A DNA stretch of 8,234 nucleotides from Bacteroidales bacterium (lineage in GTDB: Bacteria > Bacteroidota > Bacteroidia > Bacteroidales > UBA4181): the NCBI GenBank assembly GCA_028700615.1, contig JAQVSH010000073.1, positions 1 to 8,234 of the forward strand. Reading direction: 5' to 3'. A program made the position numbers and the translations under genes. The notes beneath the pieces are model-generated. The model searched no databases. It was given only the letters and a program-made list of their open reading frames with translations, and was not told the DNA's origin. Below, one piece after another: positions 1 to 7,332 of this stretch. Numbering within the stretch: position 1 is the stretch's first letter; each line of letters opens with the position of its first letter.

Positions 1-2384
1 CATCTGGTGCCAACGGGGATAACTCCGATTTGTACCCGTCTTTCTGGAATGAGGAAACGCACCGTGCCTGGGGACCTCGTTATGACGGCAAAGAGCTGGG
101 GATTTATTTCAATAATGATGAAAGATATCCTTTGGTTCATGAATATAAAGAAAAGCATTGGAAAGAATTCATGCAAACGGGTTCCAGAATAAGCAATGCC
201 CTTTCTTTTTCCGGTGGAAGTGACAAACAAAAATTCCGTTTCTCGGTTTCCGATTTGCGTCAGGTTTCTCCTATTCCCAATTCTGACATGAACCGTCAGA
301 CGATCAACTTTACTACCAATAGTAAATTTGGAGAACGTATGACTTTGGATGCAGGAATCCGTTACACTACTTCTACAACCCAAAATACTCCCAGCACTTA
401 TCGTTATATTCAGATGATGTCTATTATTCCGACCAGCTGGGATATTAATTGGTTAAAAGGTCCGACAGACAAATGGGGTGCCAGAGCCGACGGATCCATG
501 CTGGCATGGAGTACCAATGACTATTATCCCAATCCCTGGTGGTCGGCTTACCAAAACTCAGGTAGAGATACAGAAGAACGGATAAATGCATATGCAAGTC
601 TTCGTTATGACATTACCGACTGGTTGTATGCTACAGGCCGTGTTTCTATCAATACCAGTACAGGTGTTTCAAGCAGTGTGACTGCATATGGAGACGCCCG
701 TACCAATAGCGGTACCGGATATATCAGGGAGTCTTCAGATTGGAATAAATCTCTGGACGCAGACTACTCTTTAGTATTCAATAAGGAATTCGGTAAGTTC
801 AATGTGAATGCCTTGTTTGGAGGTGCCATTGTTAAGAATAAATATAATCTGACAGGTATCAATGGAGATCAGCTGATTATTCCTTATTATCATGTTGTTA
901 CCAACGCAGGTCAATTCTATGCCAATGTGGGCTCCAGTGAATCGGGAACCAATTCCTTGTACGGAAGTGCCGAAGTTTCTTATGACGAATTTCTTTATTT
1001 AACGGTAACCGGACGTAACGACTGGTTCTCTACTTTGTCTCCTGCAAACAACAGTTTATTCTATCCCAGTGTTGGTTTAAGCTATCTTTTCTCCAATCAT
1101 TTGGAACTGCCTTCCTGGTTTACATTTGGTAAATTACGTGCATCTTATGCCAAAGTCGGTGGGGGATCCAGCGCTTATATGACCAAATTCGGATACAGTT
1201 TTGATGCTACCGGATATCTGGATACTCCTACTTTGAGTGTTCCCGGAACTATTCCTAATTCCGATCTGCGTCCTTATAAAACCCGTGAATATGAAATCGG
1301 GGTTGACCTTCGTTTCGTCAAGAACCGCATCGGGATTGACTATGCATACTATGATAAAGAAACTTCCGATGATATCGTAACTGTAACCATTCCGCAGGCA
1401 TCCGGATATACCGGAGCAAAGGTTAACCTGGGGTCTATCGGCAATAAGGGTCATGAATTTACCTTGACTTTAGTTCCATACGCCGGAGATTTCCGTTGGG
1501 AAATGAACCTCATGTATTCTTACAACAAGAGCAAAGTGCTTGACTTAGGTGCTTCATCTGAAGTGTCACTGGCAAGTTTTGGCGCCGGCGGCGGTGGATC
1601 TGTAAAACAGATTGTAGGTCAGCGTGCTAATGCTATTTATGGTTACAAACAACAATATACTGAGGACGGTCAACCTGTATGGGAAAGATGGTCATTCAAC
1701 TATGGCGGCCAAAAGCATTATTCATGGCGTCCTGCCCGTAATGCTACTCAGGAACTGTTGGGTTATGGCGGAAACCCCAATATGGGTAGCTTCACCACTA
1801 CTTTCACTTATAAAGGCGTAACCCTGAGTGCAATGATTGATGCCAAGTGGGGAGGCGATATGATTTATGTGGCTGAACAGGAAATGATTGAACGTGGTCA
1901 AAGTGTTCAGACCCTTCCTGGTCGTGATGGCGGATTGTTCCTCGAGGGAGTTTATAAGGATGGTGACAATTATGTAGATGTAGCCGATGCTGCAGGATAT
2001 ACCATCACTGCCAATGCCGCTATGAATCGTCCTAACGACATTGTGGTTGCCGGAAATGAAATTCCTTATCATGTTAAACATTTTGAAAATTTCTATCGTG
2101 AAGGTTTTACGAAAAGGGTCTCTGATAAGGTGTTGTTCGATGCTTCTTATGCCAAATTACGTGAAATTTCTCTTGGCTATTCTTTACCGCAGACTACCCT
2201 CAAGAAATGGGGATTACCTTTTCAGAGTGTTCGTATGACTTTGGTTGGAAGAAACCTGTTAGATCTGTATAACGATCTTCCCAGTGGAGATCCCAGTACT
2301 CTCTCGAGCAGTACTATGGGTGTAAATAATTACGCACTTCCTGCATTGCGTAGTTATACGTTCAATCTTGATATTAATTTCTAA
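1..2384 (+). CDS. SusC-like TonB-dependent outer-membrane porin, 5' end cut by window
   Basis: The reading frame is open from the left edge, so the gene starts outside the window; the TTG at 30 is an internal leucine codon, not a start. The visible 793 residues are beta-barrel sequence. SusC proteins usually have about 1000-1100 residues, so the signal peptide, the carboxypeptidase-regulatory-like domain and most of the plug should lie upstream. Typical SusC barrel patterns are visible: FMQTG followed by SFSGGSDKQKFRFSVSDL near the start, GRNDWFSTLSP around 1008-1042, and the closing segment DASYAKLREISLGYSLP, VGRNLLDLY and LRSYTFNLDINF. The last residue is phenylalanine, as expected for an outer-membrane barrel. 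The family imports oligosaccharides through the outer membrane using TonB energy, with the SusD partner acting as a lid. The susD-like gene follows after 11 bp, so the two are co-transcribed. The substrate is not readable from sequence; the arabinose genes downstream suggest an arabinose-containing glycan. Confidence 0.95.
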   Translation, partial: SGANGDNSDLYPSFWNEETHRAWGPRYDGKELGIYFNNDERYPLVHEYKEKHWKEFMQTGSRISNALSFSGGSDKQKFRFSVSDLRQVSPIPNSDMNRQTINFTTNSKFGERMTLDAGIRYTTSTTQNTPSTYRYIQMMSIIPTSWDINWLKGPTDKWGARADGSMLAWSTNDYYPNPWWSAYQNSGRDTEERINAYASLRYDITDWLYATGRVSINTSTGVSSSVTAYGDARTNSGTGYIRESSDWNKSLDADYSLVFNKEFGKFNVNALFGGAIVKNKYNLTGINGDQLIIPYYHVVTNAGQFYANVGSSESGTNSLYGSAEVSYDEFLYLTVTGRNDWFSTLSPANNSLFYPSVGLSYLFSNHLELPSWFTFGKLRASYAKVGGGSSAYMTKFGYSFDATGYLDTPTLSVPGTIPNSDLRPYKTREYEIGVDLRFVKNRIGIDYAYYDKETSDDIVTVTIPQASGYTGAKVNLGSIGNKGHEFTLTLVPYAGDFRWEMNLMYSYNKSKVLDLGASSEVSLASFGAGGGGSVKQIVGQRANAIYGYKQQYTEDGQPVWERWSFNYGGQKHYSWRPARNATQELLGYGGNPNMGSFTTTFTYKGVTLSAMIDAKWGGDMIYVAEQEMIERGQSVQTLPGRDGGLFLEGVYKDGDNYVDVADAAGYTITANAAMNRPNDIVVAGNEIPYHVKHFENFYREGFTKRVSDKVLFDASYAKLREISLGYSLPQTTLKKWGLPFQSVRMTLVGRNLLDLYNDLPSGDPSTLSSSTMGVNNYALPALRSYTFNLDINF

Positions 2385-2395
2385 AAAAAACAGTT

Positions 2396-4030
2396 ATGAA
2401 AATAAATCCTTTTCTGTTATTCGCGACAGGGGCACTGATGCTTTTGGGTGTTTCTTCGTGTAATACCGATAACCTGAAAAATTTAGATATTCCCAGGTAT
2501 ATGTTAGTGCCGGAAAATGCGGATATGTCCATGATGTTTACGGATATTCTGATTGATTATGGCCGGGGTGATGCTGGTGCAAATGCTGTTCGTGTGTATG
2601 GCGGATATACCAAATATTATGCAACTTATTCCAACCTGATGCTGATGGGCGGATTGTATCAGTTTGATGAAGGGATTAGTAATAGTCCCTGGGGTGATTA
2701 CAGTGGCGTTTTAAAATCAGCCATTACGCTGGAAGATTATCTTGTTAAGAAGGAAGATCCTGCTCAGGTAAACAATCTGGCGATGACCCGGATTATGAGA
2801 GTCGCCATTATGCAAAGGATTACCGATTATTATGGTAATGTTCCTGATACTGAAGCCGGACAGGCATACATCAGCGGTTTGTTTTATCCTAAATATGACG
2901 AGCAATCAGCTATCTACAAACGGATGCTGGAAACTCTTGATGAAGCTGCTACTTCCCTTAATTCAGCTTATCAGTCAACAACATGGGGTACTTCAGCCAG
3001 TGCTAAGAAAGCCCGTGATATCGTTTATGGAGGCAATATTACCAAATGGAAAAAATTTGCCTATTCTCTTATGTTGAGAATTGCAATGCGTGCTTCTGAT
3101 GCCGATCCTGCGATGGCTAAAACTTATACAGAAAAAGCCATTGCCGGCGGTGTTATTACAAGCAATGCCGATAACTGGAAGTTATCTACCGAAGATGGAA
3201 TGGCCAGCGAAAAGAATCCGTTCAGCTCATGGTTTGAAGGAGTTCCCTCAGGGGATCCCGAACGCTATGTCAAGCTGGGCAAGTATTTTGTTGATTATCT
3301 GAAAGCCAATGTGGACCCCCGCAGAAAAGTTATTTTCGGAGGCCGTTTGAACGAGGATATTTCCAAAATTACAGCGACCGATATGGCTACTTATTGGAGA
3401 GATGCTTCCAAGTGGAACTGGGATCTTACACAGGCCGAAGGAATGGAACATGGTACCAATGCCAATCCATTTCCTTCGACGGCTGAATATCATCATGCCT
3501 ATACCAGCCCGAATCCTTTCCTGTTTACACTTGCATTGCCTGTAACCAAAATGAATGCTGGTGAAATGTTACTTTTAATCTCAGAAGCTTCATTAAAGGG
3601 ATGGAGTACCGGTACAACTGCTGAAGCAGCCTATGCCGCCGGGATTACCGCAAGTATGGAAGAAATGAGTGGATTTCCCGGTTTAATGGCAAGTCAGAAA
3701 ATTGCCGCTTCGGAAATTACAGGTTACATTGCAGCTAAACCTCTGGGCACAGGGGCTGCTGCAAAGCAAAGAATTGCCGAAGAAATGTGGGTTCACATGT
3801 ATATGAACCCCGTTGAATCTTGGTCTAATGTACGCCGCATGAATCTTATGTTGCCGGATAATTCCGCCAATGCTCACATGCCGGTTCGTAATGCATACGT
3901 TGCTGATGAACGTTCCAAGAATCTGGACAATATGAATGCCGCACTTACCGCTATGGGGATTTCTACCAGTGCATCCAGAGAAGAAGAAATTGCTTCAAGA
4001 ATGTGGTGGGATACTGCTGATAATTTTTAG
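2396..4030 (+). CDS. SusD/RagB-like glycan-binding outer-membrane lipoprotein
   Basis: This 544-residue protein begins with a lipoprotein signal peptide: a hydrophobic core at residues 5-18 and a lipobox VSSC with the lipidated cysteine at residue 22. That places it on the outer membrane, probably surface exposed, as partner of the SusC protein encoded 11 bp upstream. SusD-type patterns follow: TDYYGNVPDTEA (143-154), KWKKFAYSLMLRIAMR (217-232), VDPRRKV (306-312), EMLLLISEAS (390-399), ESWSNVRRM (474-482) and a C-terminal RMWWD (536-540). These resemble the SusD-like_2 branch (PF12771) more than classic starch SusD, although I could not run a profile search. The known family role is to capture glycan at the cell surface and deliver it to the SusC channel. 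The start is supported by the signal peptide. The leader AAAAAACAGTT has no Shine-Dalgarno sequence, which is normal in Bacteroidota. A terminator follows the stop by about 25 bp, so this is the last gene of its unit. Confidence 0.95.
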   Translation: MKINPFLLFATGALMLLGVSSCNTDNLKNLDIPRYMLVPENADMSMMFTDILIDYGRGDAGANAVRVYGGYTKYYATYSNLMLMGGLYQFDEGISNSPWGDYSGVLKSAITLEDYLVKKEDPAQVNNLAMTRIMRVAIMQRITDYYGNVPDTEAGQAYISGLFYPKYDEQSAIYKRMLETLDEAATSLNSAYQSTTWGTSASAKKARDIVYGGNITKWKKFAYSLMLRIAMRASDADPAMAKTYTEKAIAGGVITSNADNWKLSTEDGMASEKNPFSSWFEGVPSGDPERYVKLGKYFVDYLKANVDPRRKVIFGGRLNEDISKITATDMATYWRDASKWNWDLTQAEGMEHGTNANPFPSTAEYHHAYTSPNPFLFTLALPVTKMNAGEMLLLISEASLKGWSTGTTAEAAYAAGITASMEEMSGFPGLMASQKIAASEITGYIAAKPLGTGAAAKQRIAEEMWVHMYMNPVESWSNVRRMNLMLPDNSANAHMPVRNAYVADERSKNLDNMNAALTAMGISTSASREEEIASRMWWDTADNF

Positions 4031-4053
4031 TTCTTAATTAATAATTATGTTAG

Positions 4054-4086
4054 AAAAAGAGAGGCCGTTGAGGCCTCTCTTTTTTT
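4054..4086 (+). terminator. Rho-independent terminator after susCD
   Basis: A perfect 8-bp stem pairs GAGAGGCC (4059-4066) with GGCCTCTC (4072-4079) around a 5-nt loop GTTGA. A run of seven T follows (4080-4086). Five A residues at 4054-4058 precede the stem and can pair with the T run, so the structure could also end transcription from the opposite strand. It starts 23 bp after the susD-like stop codon and separates the susCD unit from the arabinose operon. Confidence 0.92.
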
Positions 4087-4276
4087 ATCTTCTATTTCGG
4101 CTTTTTTACTGTATTGGTCTCAATAAAGAATCCAAAAATCAACAGGATGCACCGGGCAGGAAGTTTATGGTGAAGAATTTTATTGTTTTGAGTGTTGGAA
4201 ATACACTTATTGTTTTTAAATTCACCTTAATTATCTCCTATCAATGAACCTTTAAAACAAAACATTTGTGGAAACA
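4087..4276 (+). promoter_or_regulatory. Leader and presumed promoter/operator region of the arabinose operon
   Basis: This 190-bp stretch lies between the susCD terminator and the symporter start, so it should hold the promoter of the downstream operon. I see no convincing Bacteroidota -33 TTTG / -7 TAnnTTTG pair. What is visible: a perfect dyad TATTG-N4-CAATA (4112-4125), a second dyad AGTGT-N7-ACACT (4191-4207), and a 10-bp direct repeat TTATTGTTTT at 4180-4189 and 4207-4216. An AraR-like repressor encoded two genes on would be expected to bind in such a leader, but which element, if any, is its operator is not known from this sequence. The assignment of a regulatory role rests on position. 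Confidence 0.5.
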
Positions 4277-5902
4277 ATGGATGTGGTAATTATCGGGCTG
4301 TTTCTGATGACGCTGATGGGTATTGCTTATTGGGTCATGAAACACAAAAAGGACAATACAAGTGATTACTTTTTATCTGGTCGCAGCGAAACCTGGTTTG
4401 CTGTGGGCGCGGCTCTTTTTTGCGCCAATATCGGATCTGAACATTTGGTTGGATTGGCAGGCTCCGGTGCTGAGACCGGTATGGCGATGGCTCATTGGGA
4501 AATGCAGGGGTGGATTATCCTGATACTCGGCTGGGTTTTTGTTCCGTTTTATGCTCACAGTAAAGTATTTACCATGCCGGAGTTTTTATTGAAGCGGTTT
4601 AATACCAATACCAGTTCATTTCTTTCTATCATTACCCTGATAAGTTATATTCTGACTAAGGTATCTGTGACGGCATACTGCTCAGGGGTTTTTCTTCAGG
4701 CTGTGACGGGTATTGATTCTATCTGGGGGATTGACTTTTTCTGGATATCGGCTATCGGAACGGTGCTGATTACAGGTTTATATACCGTATTGGGTGGCAT
4801 GAAGGGAATTATGATGCTTTCGGTAGTTCAAACTCCGATTCTGCTGGCAGGCGCTATTACCATTCTGATTTTGGGCCTGTTGAAAGTCGGAGACGGAACC
4901 CTGATATCCGGATGGGGCGAAATTGTAAAATATTCCGGAGACCATATGCATTTAATTCATCAGCCTGGGGATGATCTTTATTCCCAATTTCCGGGCATTG
5001 TGGTCATTTTAAGTTCTGCCATTATCGGTTTTTGGTACTGGTGTACAGATCAGGCCATTGTTCAGCGTACCTTAAGTGCCAGAAATATGGATCAGGCCCG
5101 TAAGGGAACTATTTTTGCAGGTTTTCTTAAAATATTCCCGGTCTTTCTTTTTATGATCCCGGGTATGATTGCCATCATTTTAAAACAGAAAGGGATAGTA
5201 TCGTTCGAATCGAATGATCAGGCATACGGAGCCCTGGTGACGACCCTGCTTCCTGTGGGTGTCAAGGGCGTTGTTATTGTTGGTTTCCTTTGTGCCATCA
5301 TTACCTCTCTGGCCGCTCATTTTAATTCATCAGCCACGCTGTTTACCATTGATTTTTATAAACATTGGCGTCCGAATGCCAGTGAACACCGGCTGGTAGG
5401 GGTGGGACGTGCGGCAACCATCGCGGTGGTGGTTCTTGGACTTTTGTGGATTCCGATTATGAAAAATTTAGGCAGTGTTTTGTATGAATATTTACAAAAT
5501 GTTCAGTCATTGATTGCTCCGGCGATTGCTGCCGTTTTTCTGATGGGAGTATTCAGCAAAAAAATCACTCCGAAAGCGGGGGAATGGGGGCTGATTATCG
5601 GCTTCTGTATCGGTATGTTTCGTCTGGCAGCGCTTGTTTTTGAACCTTCCTGGCTGCAATGGTTTCTTGATATCAACTGGTTGTGGTTCTGCGTCTACTT
5701 ATTCCTTTTTACTATTGTTGTGATGGTAGGTATCAGTTTCTTTACCAAACAGGCGGCTGAAGAGCAATTGCAAGGTTTGACCTATTCTATGCAATCGGCA
5801 GAACAGAGGGCTGAAATCAGGAATAGCTGGTCTCTATGGGATATTGCAACCAGTCTTGGAGTTCTGGCTTGTTGTGCGGCTTTCTATTGGTATTTCTGGT
5901 AA
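4277..5902 (+). CDS. Sodium:sugar symporter (SSS family, SGLT-like), probable L-arabinose uptake
   Basis: From ATG 4277 the protein has 541 residues and many hydrophobic helices along its length, consistent with the roughly 14-helix LeuT-type fold of the sodium:solute symporter family. Family patterns include FAVGAALFCANIGSEHL, LAGSGAETGMAMAHWE, TMPEFLLKRF, WYWCTDQAIVQR and FNSSATLFTIDFYK. By reading against remembered human SGLT1, the sugar contacts N78, H83, E102, K321 and Q457 correspond here to N51, H56, E75, K285 and Q407, and the inner gate tyrosine to Y254. The family moves sugar into the cytoplasm with sodium. The arabinose repressor and catabolic genes directly downstream make L-arabinose the likely substrate, but this is inferred from context. 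A GTG at 4268 in the same frame is an alternative start that adds three residues; neither start has a strong Shine-Dalgarno sequence. The gene opens the operon and is followed by the regulator after 24 bp. Confidence 0.93.
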   Translation: MDVVIIGLFLMTLMGIAYWVMKHKKDNTSDYFLSGRSETWFAVGAALFCANIGSEHLVGLAGSGAETGMAMAHWEMQGWIILILGWVFVPFYAHSKVFTMPEFLLKRFNTNTSSFLSIITLISYILTKVSVTAYCSGVFLQAVTGIDSIWGIDFFWISAIGTVLITGLYTVLGGMKGIMMLSVVQTPILLAGAITILILGLLKVGDGTLISGWGEIVKYSGDHMHLIHQPGDDLYSQFPGIVVILSSAIIGFWYWCTDQAIVQRTLSARNMDQARKGTIFAGFLKIFPVFLFMIPGMIAIILKQKGIVSFESNDQAYGALVTTLLPVGVKGVVIVGFLCAIITSLAAHFNSSATLFTIDFYKHWRPNASEHRLVGVGRAATIAVVVLGLLWIPIMKNLGSVLYEYLQNVQSLIAPAIAAVFLMGVFSKKITPKAGEWGLIIGFCIGMFRLAALVFEPSWLQWFLDINWLWFCVYLFLFTIVVMVGISFFTKQAAEEQLQGLTYSMQSAEQRAEIRNSWSLWDIATSLGVLACCAAFYWYFW

Positions 5903-5926
5903 CCCGGGGTATAGGGAGAATACTTT

Positions 5927-6604
5927 ATGGAGGAATTTTATAAAGATAAGGAACGCTTTTATGTTGCTGTGGATTGTATAATTTTTGGTTTCTGCCAGGG
6001 AGAACTTCATCTCTTGCTGCTCAAAAGAAATTTTGAGCCCGCTAAAGGGGGATGGTCTCTTATGGGTGGCTTTCTTGAAAAAACCGAGAGTATAAATCAG
6101 GCGGCACAGCGGGTCTTGTTTGAGTTGACCGGATTGGATGATATTTATATGAAGCAGGTCGGGATTTTTGGGGAGATAGACCGGGATCCCGGAGAACGGG
6201 TGATCTCCGCGGCTTACTATGCCCTGATGAATATTGATGATTATGATCCTGAACTGGCTCGCATTCATAATGCGCAATGGATTAAAATCAATGAGCTTCC
6301 GGTCCTTATTTTTGATCATCAGGAAATGGTCGATAAAGCACGCATATTATTGAAAAAACAAGCTGCCACTGAGCCCATTGGATTTAATTTATTGCCAAAA
6401 TTGTTTACCTTAACCCAGTTGCAGATGCTGTATGAGGCGATATCCGGAGATGCGCTTGATAAAAGAAATTTTCGTAAAAAAGTAAAGGAAATGGATTTTA
6501 TTGAGAGAACTGCTGAGAAAGATAAATCCGGATCCAGAAGAGGTGCTTTTTTATACCGGTTTAATGATAGAAAACAAAAAACAGTTCTGAAATTTAATTT
6601 TTAA
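5927..6604 (+). CDS. araR: AraR-type Nudix/winged-helix transcriptional regulator of arabinose genes
   Basis: This 225-residue protein has two parts. Residues about 10-140 form a Nudix-like domain (FYVAVDCIIFGF, LLLLKRNFEPAKGGWSLMGGF). Residues about 150-222 look like a winged helix-turn-helix (LTQLQMLYEAISG, RNFRKKVKEM, then a basic GSRRGAFLYRF wing). This is the NrtR/AraR architecture. The Nudix box aligns as G48, E54, R62, E66 and G69, but two consensus glutamates are replaced by V63 and L67, so hydrolase activity is unlikely and the domain should act as a ligand sensor. The characterised homologue in Bacteroides thetaiotaomicron (BT0354) is a dimeric repressor released from DNA by L-arabinose; its position here between a sugar symporter and araD/araA supports the same role. 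It probably regulates its own operon, and perhaps susCD. GGGAG at 5914-5918 may serve as a ribosome site about 8 bp before the ATG. A xylose- or NAD-related NrtR is the alternative, less likely from context. Confidence 0.92.
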   Translation: MEEFYKDKERFYVAVDCIIFGFCQGELHLLLLKRNFEPAKGGWSLMGGFLEKTESINQAAQRVLFELTGLDDIYMKQVGIFGEIDRDPGERVISAAYYALMNIDDYDPELARIHNAQWIKINELPVLIFDHQEMVDKARILLKKQAATEPIGFNLLPKLFTLTQLQMLYEAISGDALDKRNFRKKVKEMDFIERTAEKDKSGSRRGAFLYRFNDRKQKTVLKFNF

Positions 6605-6616
6605 ATCCGTAGAGCC

Positions 6617-7300
6617 ATGTTAGAAGCATTAAAGGAAAAAGTGTTTCAGGCCAATCTGGATCTGGTAAAACACGGTCTTGTGCTCTTTACCTGGGGCAAT
6701 GCCAGCGCCATAGACCGTGAAAGCGGATGGGTGGTCATTAAGCCCTCTGGAATTGCCTATGAAAAGATGAGGGCAGAAGATATGGTAGTGGTGGATTTAG
6801 AAGGCAATGTTGTGGAAGGAAAATGGAAGCCTTCTTCCGACACTCCTACTCATCTGGTTCTTTATCAATCCTTTACTGATATTGCCAGTGTGGTACATAC
6901 TCATTCTACCTATGCTACCGCATGGGCCCAGGCGGGGAGAGATATTCAGAATATAGGGACAACGCATGCCGATTATTTTCATCAGGCCATTCCTTGTACG
7001 AGGGATATGACCCGGGCTGAGGTGCAAGGCGAATATGAAAAGGAGACCGGGAATGTGATTGTGGCCCGGTTTTCAGGTATGAATCCAAATCATACTCCGG
7101 GTGTTCTGGTCAAAAATCATGGCCCTTTTGCCTGGGGAAAAGACCCCGTGGATGCAGTGCATAATGCTGTGGTTCTGGAACAGGTTGCCAGGATGGCTTA
7201 TATTGCCTTTGAAATTCATCCGGGATTAACAATGAATCCTTTTCTGATAGAGAAACATTTTAACCGTAAACATGGCCGGAACGCTTATTACGGACAGTAA
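6617..7300 (+). CDS. araD: L-ribulose-5-phosphate 4-epimerase
   Basis: This cytoplasmic class II aldolase-fold enzyme converts L-ribulose 5-phosphate to D-xylulose 5-phosphate, the last step linking L-arabinose to the pentose phosphate pathway. The 227 residues match the usual length (Escherichia coli AraD has 231) and align along the whole protein: TWGNASAIDRE, IKPSG (41-45), KPSSDTPTH (71-79), VVHTHS (92-97), TTHADYF (115-121), GEYEKETGNVIV, NHGPFAWGK (167-175) and a C-terminal AYYGQ. The zinc ligands are H94, H96 and H168, matching E. coli H95, H97 and H171. The catalytic D119 and Y225 match D120 and Y229, and S73, S74 and D75 match the phosphate/substrate loop. No key residue is missing. 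It starts 12 bp after the regulator and ends 32 bp before araA, so it is in the same transcript. L-fuculose-phosphate aldolase or UlaF-type epimerases are related, but the araA neighbour and close match favour AraD. Confidence 0.97.
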   Translation: MLEALKEKVFQANLDLVKHGLVLFTWGNASAIDRESGWVVIKPSGIAYEKMRAEDMVVVDLEGNVVEGKWKPSSDTPTHLVLYQSFTDIASVVHTHSTYATAWAQAGRDIQNIGTTHADYFHQAIPCTRDMTRAEVQGEYEKETGNVIVARFSGMNPNHTPGVLVKNHGPFAWGKDPVDAVHNAVVLEQVARMAYIAFEIHPGLTMNPFLIEKHFNRKHGRNAYYGQ

Positions 7301-7332
7301 TTATTGTAAAATAAACATTTAAATATATCATT

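Noticed and set aside
30..32. TTG as a start codon for the susC-like gene.
   Set aside because: The frame continues upstream to the window edge with SusC-like residues, and a protein starting here would lack the signal peptide and plug.
1134..1454. A 106-codon - strand ORF.
   Set aside because: It lies inside the SusC barrel coding region, with no support for expression.
4187..4215. A possible Bacteroidota promoter with TTTG at 4187-4190 and TATTGTTT at 4208-4215.
   Set aside because: The downstream box differs from TAnnTTTG at two of six fixed positions, and such matches are easy to find in AT-rich DNA.
4047..4247. A 66-codon + strand ORF in the intergenic region.
   Set aside because: Its first codons are the terminator hairpin and T run, and the rest runs through AT-rich leader DNA. 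No recognisable domain or ribosome site is present.
5834..6319. A 161-codon - strand ORF antisense to the symporter end and the regulator.
   Set aside because: It is fully covered by two well-supported genes on the other strand, spans their junction, and its translation resembles no family I recognise.
7301..7332. The AT-rich araD-araA gap as a separate promoter for araA.
   Set aside because: There is no terminator before it and no -33/-7 pair. A 32-bp AT-rich gap is normal inside a Bacteroidota operon.
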